Assembly: GCF_009663685.2 (NCBI RefSeq)
Contig: NZ_RCOG02000029.1
Location: forward strand, 780-42,115
Direction of reading: 5' to 3'
DNA: 41,336 nucleotides
Source of the DNA: Cupriavidus sp. U2
Lineage (GTDB): Bacteria > Pseudomonadota > Gammaproteobacteria > Burkholderiales > Burkholderiaceae
The notes below the pieces were generated by a model. That model was not told the origin of the DNA. It did no database searches and saw only the letters and a list, made by a program, of their open reading frames with translations. The stretch's first letter is position 1. The number at the start of each line of letters is the position of its first letter. Below are positions 34,763 through 41,336 of this stretch, piece after piece. The translations under genes and the position numbers were made by a program.

Positions 34763-35857
34763 ATGTCGATCAAACGCTCTATGGCCTCCGAGGGAGAACG
34801 TGCCGTCCTGGAAGCGGACGCGGAACCGTCCCGCATCATCATTCCCGGGAACGAGAACGCCCTCGCGCCGTCCGAGAAATTCCAGCGTCTTTTCGACGAA
34901 GCCCAGGCCATGGAGCGCGAAGACGCGTGGCAAAGTGGCGAAGTAGGCTTCCTGAGTCGTGCAAGCGTGCAGGTCACCCTTCCGTATCGCGCACCGAAGG
35001 GTGCGCCGCCCGTGTGGACACGCACCAGCGGCAATATCTCGCTGATGATTCAGCCTGGTTACTTCACACAGCAACGCTCCGAGCGCGCGTCGAATGGCCG
35101 GCAGAAGCTTGTCTCGGAAACCGTGTCGCTGGGATATCCGTACGGCTCCTACCCGCGCCTGATGCTTGCCTGGATCGGCAAGGAGATCATGGCCAAGAAG
35201 AAGCGCGGCGAGTTCACCGGAACGGTGGAAGACCGTCGGATTTCGCTTGGCAACTCGCTGTCGGAGTTCATGTACAACCTTGGCATTCCGATGGCCACGG
35301 GGGGCAAGCGCGGCACGATGACGCTGGTTCGGCAGCAGATGATCCGGCTGTTTTCGGCCACGATCGCCATCGTCCAGAACAAGTCGGTGCCAGTGCCGAA
35401 TCAGGCACCCAATCATGAACCCCTGTCGATCGATCGGGTCGGCTATTTGCTGGCCGATCAGCTGTCGACCTGGTGGGACCCGATGCAGCCCGGGCAGGGC
35501 TCGATGTTTGAGAGCTTCGTCGTGCTGTCGGAGCCGTTCTTCAACGAACTGGTCAACCGGCCTGTACCGGTCGATATGCGCGCCCTCAAGGCGCTGAAGC
35601 AGTCGCCGTTCGCGCTCGACGTGTATTCGTGGCTCACCTATCGGTTCTTCACGATCCAGCGCCGGACGGAAATCCCGTGGGAAGCGTTGCAGATGCAGTT
35701 CGGGACCGAAACGGAGAGCGAACGCAAGTTCCGGGCGCTGTTCCGCAAGGCGCTCAAGGACGTGCTCGTTGTCTATCCTGGCGCGAAGGTCGATGCGGAC
35801 TCTTCCAAGGCGCTGATCCTCCAGCCGTCGCGTACGAGCGTGCGCAAGCTCGGATAA
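34763..35857 (+). CDS. repA: Replication initiator RepA
   Basis: A 364-residue initiator of the plasmid RepA_C type found on Burkholderiales secondary chromosomes and megaplasmids. Features: WTRTSGNISLMIQPGYF in the N-terminal third, a conserved YPYGSYPRLMLAWIGKEIM segment, LGNSLSEFMYNLGIP, and the winged-helix part SPFALDVYSWLTYRFFTIQRRTEIPWEAL. It should bind the iterons upstream, open the origin and repress its own promoter. ATG 34763 is used; its ribosome site is weak, and ATG 34781 is possible. It ends before a strong terminator. Confidence 0.95.
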   Translation: MSIKRSMASEGERAVLEADAEPSRIIIPGNENALAPSEKFQRLFDEAQAMEREDAWQSGEVGFLSRASVQVTLPYRAPKGAPPVWTRTSGNISLMIQPGYFTQQRSERASNGRQKLVSETVSLGYPYGSYPRLMLAWIGKEIMAKKKRGEFTGTVEDRRISLGNSLSEFMYNLGIPMATGGKRGTMTLVRQQMIRLFSATIAIVQNKSVPVPNQAPNHEPLSIDRVGYLLADQLSTWWDPMQPGQGSMFESFVVLSEPFFNELVNRPVPVDMRALKALKQSPFALDVYSWLTYRFFTIQRRTEIPWEALQMQFGTETESERKFRALFRKALKDVLVVYPGAKVDADSSKALILQPSRTSVRKLG

Positions 35858-35914
35858 GGGCTTGCGGCAGGGGCCAGCGCGGCGTGGCGCTCCAGGCGGG
35901 ACGGGCCGGCTGTA

Positions 35915-35952
35915 AAGCAAGAAGGGCAAGCTTGCGCTTGCCCTTCTTGCTT
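35915..35952. terminator. Strong bidirectional terminator between repA and csp
   Basis: Perfect 16-bp arms AAGCAAGAAGGGCAAG and CTTGCCCTTCTTGCTT with loop CTTGCG, between the convergent repA and second csp genes. Confidence 0.85.
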
Positions 35953-35999
35953 ACCGGTCAGTCATCTCGACGACCGCCGGGAAACTGCAGCGGTTCGCT

Positions 36000-36203
36000 T
36001 CAGGCCGGCTTGATCGCAGAAGCCTGCAGGCCCTTCGGACCTTGCTTGACTTCAAACGTCACACGCTGACCATCCTTCAGGGTCTTGAAACCCGAGCCCT
36101 GAATCTCCGAGAAGTGGGCAAACAGGTCTGCGCCGCCATCGTCGGGAGTAATGAAGCCGAAACCCTTGGTCTCGTTGAACCACTTGACCGTACCGGTTGC
36201 CAT
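36000..36203 (-). CDS. Cold-shock protein (CspA family), second copy
   Basis: A 67-residue cold-shock domain, MATGTVKWFNETKGFGFITP to QASAIKPA, with both RNP motifs. It is clearly related to, but distinct from, the copy at 32957. AAAGGA lies six bases before the ATG. It points toward repA and shares a terminator with it. The ~200-base leader to its right, with runs of A and T, is typical in length for csp mRNAs. Confidence 0.95.
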   Translation of the reverse strand: MATGTVKWFNETKGFGFITPDDGGADLFAHFSEIQGSGFKTLKDGQRVTFEVKQGPKGLQASAIKPA

Positions 36204-36619
36204 AAGAAAGTCCTTTCGAAGCAAGTTCGTTTTACACAACGCAAACAACCGTTCAAGCACGCTGGGGTCTCGTAGATACCGAACGGAAGTCAACGAGTTG
36301 ACACGACTTGACTCGACTGTAACGGGCATCATAACCACATTGTGTTGCGGTGTCATGTGCGCCGTAATGCGCACTACCTTTACTTTAGGCGGAGTCTGTA
36401 CCGCTTTTCAAGAAGAAGAATCCCCAAAGTTGATATAGGCGGGTTTCTCCCACCCTGGCATTTCTAGCGCTTCGACACGCCCTCGCTGCCTCTTTTCCCA
36501 AGGTTTCCAATTTATTTAAATTTTCGAAAATGGGTTGTAGCGCACTGTGGGATTGGCTAAAGTTTCGCCTTGATTGAACACCATCATTCGCGCTTTCAGC
36601 GCTGAAAGTGAGGCCCCAA
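36204..36619. promoter_or_regulatory. Region between csp and parA
   Basis: About 415 bp holding the csp leader (left) and parAB control region (right). An AT-rich stretch with TTTATTTAAATTTT at about 36510-36525 and a parS-like palindrome at 36593-36608 are the visible signals. No gene is supported. Confidence 0.6.
36593..36608. promoter_or_regulatory. Candidate parS site 1 / par operator
   Basis: Perfect 16-bp palindrome CTTTCAGCGCTGAAAG, touching the parA ribosome site. An identical copy occurs inside parB. A ParB- or ParA-binding site that also autoregulates the operon would fit. Confidence 0.75.
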
Positions 36620-37276
36620 GTGGCAGCAAAGATCATCACCGTTTTCAACCAGAAAGGCGGCTGCGGCAAGACCACCGTTAGCATGCATCTCGCTGGCACA
36701 TTGGGACTCCGTGGCGCGCGCTCGATGCTCGTCGACATGGACGAGCAGGGCACAGCCACCAGATGGGCAGCGCAGGCCAGCGATGAACGGCCCTTCCCGG
36801 CGTCTGTCATCGGGCTCGCGCCGTCGGGCGGCGCCATGCATCGGGAAGTCCGCAAGTTCGTGCATGACTACGACTACATTCTTGTCGACTGCCCGCCGGC
36901 CGTACACTCGGCGGCTCCGTCCAGCGCGCTGCTGATATCCGACCTGGCGATTATTCCCGTGGTCCCGTCGCCGCCCGATTTGTGGGCCGCCGTTGCGGCC
37001 AAGACGCTGGCGCAGCATGCGCAGGTACAGAACGAGACCCTGCAGATTCGCGTCATGGCGAACATGGTCCAACGACGCGTCTCCATCGCGCGACAGGCTA
37101 TCGAGATTCTTGGCGACGACGGCGAAGTGCCCCTGCTGAATTCGATGATCGGCTCGCGCTCGGCGTTTCGCGAGTGCCAGGCGATCGGCTGCACGGTCCA
37201 TGGAGTTCCGGGTGCGCGGGAGGCGATCCAGGAAGTCGACATGATGGTGGACGAGGTCCTGTCCTTGATTGAGTAA
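36620..37276 (+). CDS. parA: ParA-family partition ATPase
   Basis: A 218-residue type Ib-size ParA without an N-terminal HTH. The deviant Walker A motif is KGGCGKTT (12-19) with signature lysine K12, followed by Walker A' LVDMDEQGTAT and Walker B ILVDCPPA. It forms dynamic nucleoid-bound gradients to position the origin. GTG 36620 is preferred because GTGAGG lies 7 nt upstream; GTG 36608, four codons earlier, overlaps the palindrome. parB begins 5 bp after its stop. Confidence 0.95.
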   Translation: MAAKIITVFNQKGGCGKTTVSMHLAGTLGLRGARSMLVDMDEQGTATRWAAQASDERPFPASVIGLAPSGGAMHREVRKFVHDYDYILVDCPPAVHSAAPSSALLISDLAIIPVVPSPPDLWAAVAAKTLAQHAQVQNETLQIRVMANMVQRRVSIARQAIEILGDDGEVPLLNSMIGSRSAFRECQAIGCTVHGVPGAREAIQEVDMMVDEVLSLIE

Positions 37277-37281
37277 TACGA

Positions 37282-38298
37282 ATGGCAACGAAACTGAAAA
37301 GCCTGAAGGCCGGCATGCTCGCCGGCATGGCCGCGGAAAAGACCCGCAGCGACGCGATCGACCGGTTCGCACGTGCGGAAGCCGCGCTCTCCGAGCATCC
37401 GAACGGCCTTCTGCAGAACCAGCGCCCCCCGCAGGCGTCGGCGACTTTCAGCGCTGAAAGTACGGTCGCCAATGCGGAAGGGCGCATGCTGATTCGCGTG
37501 CCTATCGCGAACCTGCACGACAACCCATTCAACGCGCGACGCATTTACGATCCTGCCGTGGTGCAGGAGCGCGCCGCGTCGATCGCCACGCATGGCCAGA
37601 AGACGCCGGGCCTGGCTGCCCCCGATCCTGCGCGGCCGGGGCAATACATCCTGATCGACGGGCACTATCGAAAGCGCGCCCTGGCATCCGCTGGCAAGCT
37701 GGAGATGGAATGCTTTATCGAGGACGATCTTAGCGACCTCGATTTTTACCGGCTCTCGTTCCTGCTTAACGAGCAGCGATCGGACCAGTCTGCACTGGAC
37801 AACGCCATTGCCTGGCGTCAACTGCTGGACGAAGGCAAGGTTCAGAAAGAAGAAGAGATCTGTGAACTGACCGGGATGTCCGCCGGCACGGTCAACAAGA
37901 CGCTGGCACTACTGAAGTTGCCTGAATCGGTGCTCGCTGTCATGCGCGAGCGGCCCAGCGCCATCGGCATTTCGGCCGGCTACGAGTTGACCCTCTATTG
38001 CAAGATCGCCGGCGAGGATCGCACCCGCGAGCTGGCCACGCGCATCATGAACGACGGACTGTCGAGCCGCGAGGTGGAATCGATCCGGAAACACGCGCAA
38101 GAAGGCAAGTCTCGCAAGGTCAAGGAAATCAGCCGCCAGTACAAGATTCGCACCGAGGCAGGTCAACTGCTGGGGACGATCAAGGAATGGGATTCCGGAC
38201 GCATCATGCTCGATGTCCAGCTGACCGATCGCAATGCCCGGGAAGATCTGCTGGAAGTCCTGAAGGCCCGCTTCGGCCTGGACAAGACGCTACTCTGA
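37282..38298 (+). CDS. parB: ParB-family partition protein
   Basis: A 338-residue centromere-binding protein: N-terminal region of ~65 residues likely contacting ParA, ParB/Srx domain (IRVPIANLHDNPFNARRIYD, then IDGHYRKRA at 126-133 in place of the usual GERRxRA box), HTH (about 190-220, EEEICELTGMSAGTVNKTLALLKLPESV), and a C-terminal dimerisation region. The altered CTP-box wording resembles plasmid-type more than chromosome-1 ParB. Codons 55-60 (T-F-S-A-E-S) contain a second 16-bp palindrome identical to the one before parA. Confidence 0.95.
   Translation: MATKLKSLKAGMLAGMAAEKTRSDAIDRFARAEAALSEHPNGLLQNQRPPQASATFSAESTVANAEGRMLIRVPIANLHDNPFNARRIYDPAVVQERAASIATHGQKTPGLAAPDPARPGQYILIDGHYRKRALASAGKLEMECFIEDDLSDLDFYRLSFLLNEQRSDQSALDNAIAWRQLLDEGKVQKEEEICELTGMSAGTVNKTLALLKLPESVLAVMRERPSAIGISAGYELTLYCKIAGEDRTRELATRIMNDGLSSREVESIRKHAQEGKSRKVKEISRQYKIRTEAGQLLGTIKEWDSGRIMLDVQLTDRNAREDLLEVLKARFGLDKTLL
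37445..37460. promoter_or_regulatory. Candidate parS site 2, inside parB
   Basis: CTTTCAGCGCTGAAAG again, 852 bp from site 1, extended to an 18-bp palindrome by the flanking A and T. It falls in the poorly constrained N-terminal linker of ParB, where extra DNA constraints are tolerable. Confidence 0.75.
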
Positions 38299-39927
38299 TC
38301 TCGGGAGCCTGAGCTGGCGGGGTGTGAACGCCGCCGGCACATCATCGTTCGCGGCAACGAAGCGCCGCCAGCTGACGCGCAACAGCCGCTCCAGCCCGCT
38401 CGAAGAGTAGCCGGCCGCCGTCTGCGACCGCTTAGCCCGACCCCGTTCGGTGTCAGGGAAATCAACCGGCGCGAGCAAGGCGGCGTCGGGACGCTCGCCT
38501 GAAAAACTTCCATCCCATTCCAGCTCGCGATCGCCCCAGTGCATCAGCAGCGCCTGCCACACATCGGCGTCCAGTGAGATGTCCCCCGCCCTTGCGGCAC
38601 TCTTTGCCTCCAGTGCCAGATGGACGCCGGCGACACCGGGCGCCAAATGCGCGATGCGAAGCGACGACAGTTCGATCACGCGCAGTCCGTGCCGTGCAAT
38701 CAGCAAGGCCGCGGCCCGCGCTGCGCGCTGCTGCGGCGACGGCGTGTCGTTCGCAAGCCAGTCCAGGAAGCGATCGACCGGAATCGTCGACACTGCGCGC
38801 GGCTTTTCGGGCGAAGTCGGCGGCACCTCCGCCGCCGAGGTGTCTGCCGACAAGGCCTGCGGCGGGGTGAGCGCATCGTGCGCATTCAAGGGAACTCGCT
38901 CGCGCGGCTGCCGGCCACGTTTGCGCGGCACTTCGTTAAGAAGCGCGCCAAGTAGAGACCGGACAACGCGCAGGGCAGCTTCGCAGGAACTGGTACGCAA
39001 AGGCCCTTCGAATGGCCGCCAATGCACCTTGTCGCGTGCGCTGGCGGGGCCGCACCAGAAGTCAGCCGGTTGGGGGTCTGCGAGAAACGACTGGTACGCC
39101 ATAAGGTCTGCAGCGGATAGCGAGCGCAGTGAACTGCCCTTTCGCGCGGCCCAGAGCAGCAAACGTTCGGCCTCGCGCCGATAGCTCTTCCACGTGTTCG
39201 GCGATGATTCCTTCGCCTTCAACCAATGCCGTACCAAGCGCAGATCTTCGGCCAGTTCCCTTTCGAGGGCAGTGCGCCCGCCGTCCATGCGCATCAGTTC
39301 CAATGGGACGGGCACACGCATGGTCGGAGATAACGGCGCAGACAAAAGCGCCTTTCGCGCCACAAAATCATCAGGTAGAAGTACAAAATCCCGCAGCTTG
39401 ATATCGGACGTTGCCTGTTGACCGGCCAGCCAGCGCACCACGGTTTCGCAGGATCTCCTACCGATTCGGGGGACGTGACGCCACCAACTGCTTCCCCGCC
39501 GATTGGCCAAGGTCATGAGATCGGCGATGGTATGGATGTCCGCGGCCATCAGTCGGCGGGCCAGGCTAGGCCCGAACCACAGCGTCACACGGTGGGACGG
39601 CAGAGGCCGCCCCTGACCTAGCTGTTCGATCGACGACAGCGCCTCGACCCGGCGGGACATGCCTGTGTCCGACCGGCCGCGCAGCGCCTCGAACATCTCG
39701 GCGATATCCGGGCGGTCGTGCTGGAGGGCGAACTGGACCAGCCGGTCGCGCAGCGACAGAATGCGTTGGATCGCCTGATGCTCGGTCAGGTCATCATCGT
39801 CATCGGGATCCAGCAGATAGCGGTTGGCGATATCGATCGGGCGCATGCCCTGCGCATACGCACGCACCACTGCGAATTCGGTGCGGGTCAGCTTTGTCGC
39901 CGCCAGGGTGTCATGATCAGCGGACAC
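38290..39927 (-). CDS. Tyrosine-recombinase-like protein, C-terminus incomplete
   Basis: A 545-residue protein. The first ~200 residues form an unrecognised helical domain; a core-binding-like region follows (about 220-345, SSPNTWKSYRREAERLLLWA), then a catalytic-domain start with the Arg box at R415 (ARHGLRVIELSSLRIAHL). The frame ends FTPRQLRLPRSE where the HxxR box should begin, so the second Arg and the Tyr nucleophile are missing. GTG 39927 has GGAG 7 nt upstream. It overlaps the end of parB by 9 bp, tail to tail. It may be an inactive, DNA-binding relative or a truncated recombinase. Confidence 0.75.
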   Translation of the reverse strand: MSADHDTLAATKLTRTEFAVVRAYAQGMRPIDIANRYLLDPDDDDDLTEHQAIQRILSLRDRLVQFALQHDRPDIAEMFEALRGRSDTGMSRRVEALSSIEQLGQGRPLPSHRVTLWFGPSLARRLMAADIHTIADLMTLANRRGSSWWRHVPRIGRRSCETVVRWLAGQQATSDIKLRDFVLLPDDFVARKALLSAPLSPTMRVPVPLELMRMDGGRTALERELAEDLRLVRHWLKAKESSPNTWKSYRREAERLLLWAARKGSSLRSLSAADLMAYQSFLADPQPADFWCGPASARDKVHWRPFEGPLRTSSCEAALRVVRSLLGALLNEVPRKRGRQPRERVPLNAHDALTPPQALSADTSAAEVPPTSPEKPRAVSTIPVDRFLDWLANDTPSPQQRAARAAALLIARHGLRVIELSSLRIAHLAPGVAGVHLALEAKSAARAGDISLDADVWQALLMHWGDRELEWDGSFSGERPDAALLAPVDFPDTERGRAKRSQTAAGYSSSGLERLLRVSWRRFVAANDDVPAAFTPRQLRLPRSE

Positions 39928-40645
39928 GCCTGGGCTCCAGATACTGTGCCGTTAGGAGCACATTTAGACCTGGAATCGATCGCTGTTGTCGACTTCCCAC
40001 GGCATCCGAAGCAGCCCCGTGGCGCAACGGAGCGCCGAAGCCGCCGCATATGGGATCAGCTACGTAAGTGACTGATTTGCAACCAAAAGTTTTCATCCCC
40101 AATCCTGGCCGGCCCATTCTGCACATAAAAATGCAATGCAAATTATTTTAATGCAAGCCCGCGCACATGGGGAAATTTCGGCGGAGACAAGGTGAAGGCA
40201 GCACGGCGACCGATTCTGAAGGGCTGAGGCCCCATATGGCCGAATGATCCTGGCTCGGACGATACCAGAAGCCAGGCGGCCCCAAGGCGCCTTAGCGGCT
40301 GCGTAGGGCGCGAGCACGGCCAGGAAGGCCGAGCGCCGTCGCGACAACAAGCTGACACCTTCATGGTCCGGAAAAATGCCTGTGGCACGCCCACAGCCCC
40401 CGGCGGGACATATCTGCATGCCGGACGTGCGCCTCAAATCCAGCTAACGAATGTGAGCCCGGTTTCAGCGGCGCCCTTCATTCGTGGTGCATGCGAACGT
40501 TGCGAGGACCGGGACAAGACATCCGCCGCGCAATGCGCTTCGCCTACAGCAGACACCCGCGTCGTTGCGGCCACTGTGAGTGCGCAGCAGCCGCTTTTCC
40601 GTAATGGATCACGGGTTGCCTAAATGCCCTGCAGGGGAGAAAAAC

Positions 40646-40726
40646 ATGTCGTTGCACCTGTCATTCCGCAGCGTTGATTTAAAAGGAATTTCATACGCAG
40701 CAGTGAGTACGCTTTGGGTCCGGTGA
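40646..40726 (+). CDS. Possible 26-residue micro-protein
   Basis: ATG 40646 is preceded by GGGGAGA at 40634-40640. The frame reads MSLHLSFRSVDLKGISYAAV and stops after six further codons. The ribosome site is better than that of many real genes nearby, but the frame is short, has no known relatives that I recognise, and overlaps the iteron-like string. A leader peptide is possible. Confidence 0.25.
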   Translation: MSLHLSFRSVDLKGISYAAVSTLWVR

Positions 40727-40782
40727 CGTGGTTATCGACGCATGGAAGTGCGCGGCGAGCGCGTCTCTCGCAACGCAACAGG

Positions 40783-40804
40783 CGTATACGTATACGCGTA
40801 TACG
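40783..40804. repeat. Triple CGTATACG palindrome cluster
   Basis: Three CGTATACG units start at 40783, 40789 and 40797; the first two share CG, the third follows directly. The same octamer occurs six times in the repA upstream region, so the same protein may bind both places. Confidence 0.7.
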
Positions 40805-40872
40805 CATTCCGCTACCGCCTAGCCTCCCGGTTCCGTGACGGCGCACCCAACGGAAAAAACCGCAAAATACGC

Positions 40873-40890
40873 ATCATTCGTTCGAATGAT
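40873..40890. repeat. Perfect inverted repeat
   Basis: ATCATTCG and CGAATGAT with a TT centre, 8-bp arms. It lies in an otherwise gene-free region; operator or structural role unknown. Confidence 0.5.
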
Positions 40891-40952
40891 TTTTCACAGG
40901 CTCCAGAGCGATCGCATCACTAATCCACCGAATAAATTGCGTCGAACGAACA

Positions 40953-40999
40953 CGGGCACGCGAGCGCCACCCCGGTGGGTGATGGCGCTCACGTGCCCG
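40953..40999 (-). terminator. Terminator of the YcaC-like gene
   Basis: CGGGCACG(C)GAGCGCCA pairs with TGGCGCTC(A)CGTGCCCG: 16 pairs interrupted by one mismatch, around a 13-base loop. It begins 30 bp beyond the YcaC-like stop codon. A short T-run (CTTTTG) lies on the rightward side, so it may work in both directions. Confidence 0.7.
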
Positions 41000-41028
41000 C
41001 TTTTGTGGGAGCTGTTGGAAGTCTTCGA

Positions 41029-41336
41029 TCAGTACTCGATCACCGGCGCATGCACCGGGGCGATCGACGGATGGGCGCTCTGCGTGCGCTGGGCGGCCTT
41101 GTGCACCATCGTGTAGGCGTAGTCGATGCCCATGCCGTAGGCGCCCGAGTGTTCCTTCGCCAGGCCCGTCACCGCGTCGTACGTTTCCTTGTTCTTCCAG
41201 TCACGCTGCCATTCCAGCAGGACCTGCTGCCACGTCACCGGTACCACGCCGGCCTGGATCATGCGCTGCATGGCGTAGTCGTGCGCTTCCTTGGTGGTGC
41301 CGCCCGAGGCGTCGGCCACCATGTAGATCTCGTAAT
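41029..41336 (-). CDS. Isochorismatase-family (YcaC-like) hydrolase, 3' part
   Basis: The last ~102 residues of a cysteine-hydrolase-fold protein whose start lies beyond the window. YEIYMVADASGGTTKEAHDY then RMIQAGVVPVTWQQVLLEWQ and RDWKNKETYDAV match the C-terminal half of the YcaC subgroup of isochorismatase-like hydrolases. The catalytic Asp, Lys and possibly Cys positions fall mostly outside the window. It is intact to its stop at 41029 and followed by a strong hairpin. The natural substrate of YcaC proteins is not established. Confidence 0.88.
   Translation of the reverse strand, partial: YEIYMVADASGGTTKEAHDYAMQRMIQAGVVPVTWQQVLLEWQRDWKNKETYDAVTGLAKEHSGAYGMGIDYAYTMVHKAAQRTQSAHPSIAPVHAPVIEY

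Larger units (their letters stand above)
39928..41028. other. 1.1 kb gap with palindromes, right of the par locus
   Basis: No gene of normal size is supported. Visible items: an AT-rich patch with three ATGCAA repeats (about 40131-40157), a 26-codon frame with a good ribosome site (40646-40726), a degenerate iteron-like string (40696-40712), three tandem CGTATACG palindromes (40783-40804), an 8-bp-arm inverted repeat (40873-40890) and a terminator (40953-40999). Confidence 0.6.

Noticed and set aside
38982..38998. Iteron-like CGCAGGAACTGGTACGC inside the recombinase-like gene
   Set aside because: Two mismatches, one in the otherwise constant A-run, and within coding sequence. It could be a weak site but is not distinguishable from chance.
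40093..40437. 114-codon leftward frame in the gap right of the recombinase-like gene
   Set aside because: Arg/Ala/Cys-rich composition, no ribosome site and no family resemblance; treated as chance.

Overview
The window looks like the replication-origin region of a secondary replicon (chromid) of a high-GC betaproteobacterium, most likely Cupriavidus or a close Burkholderiaceae relative. The signs are: a plasmid-type RepA with iterons, a dedicated parA-parB pair, Entner-Doudoroff genes arranged zwf-pgl-glk facing edd, a bo3-type cyo oxidase operon, Burkholderiales-type porins, and core-like genes such as prfC beside plasmid-type replication genes. Genus is inferred from gene content and style; no database was searched.

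Layout. 0-1.2 kb: edge of an IS30-family element and an RcsB-like response regulator. 1.8-3.9 kb: porin, DsbA/FrnE-like oxidoreductase, DUF1059 protein. 3.9-9.6 kb: cyoABCD with its terminator, and a divergent MocR-type regulator behind an operator-like repeat. 9.6-12.8 kb: OPT-family transporter, REP-like palindromes, D-2-hydroxyacid dehydrogenase. 12.8-20.2 kb: zwf-pgl-glk followed tightly by a response regulator and sensor kinase, with edd divergent. 20.2-28.5 kb: MscS channel, AraC regulator, MFS exporter, prfC, YihY/BrkB membrane protein, small lipoprotein, small secreted protein. 28.7-32.6 kb: VpsR-like sigma-54 activator, an unknown helical protein, NCS2 purine permease. 33.0-41.3 kb: origin block with csp, about 1 kb of iterons, repA, a second csp, parA, parB, an atypical tyrosine-recombinase-like protein, a 1.1 kb gap with palindromes, and the 3' part of a YcaC-like hydrolase.

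The main observation is a 17-bp iteron, CGCAGAAAYGGGTACGC. About 22 copies, many degenerate, lie between 33.38 and 34.71 kb upstream of repA; the last five are phased at 22-23 bp. Ten further copies lie far from this core, at 31.1 (two), 27.3, 22.5, 21.4, 20.4, 18.2, 15.2, 11.70 and 11.66 kb. The eight most distant match the consensus perfectly, nearly all are intergenic, seven of eight share one orientation, and one is embedded in glk codons. This looks like a dispersed RepA-binding array reaching more than 20 kb to one side of the origin, possibly for initiator titration, handcuffing or origin architecture.

Other signals: CGTATACG palindromes around repA and in a triple cluster at 40.8 kb; TTWTCCCCGCAGA elements fused to three iterons; two identical 16-bp palindromes at the parA start and inside parB (candidate parS); csp genes on both sides of the origin, one with a terminator-like leader; and a recombinase-like gene that ends before its expected catalytic tyrosine.
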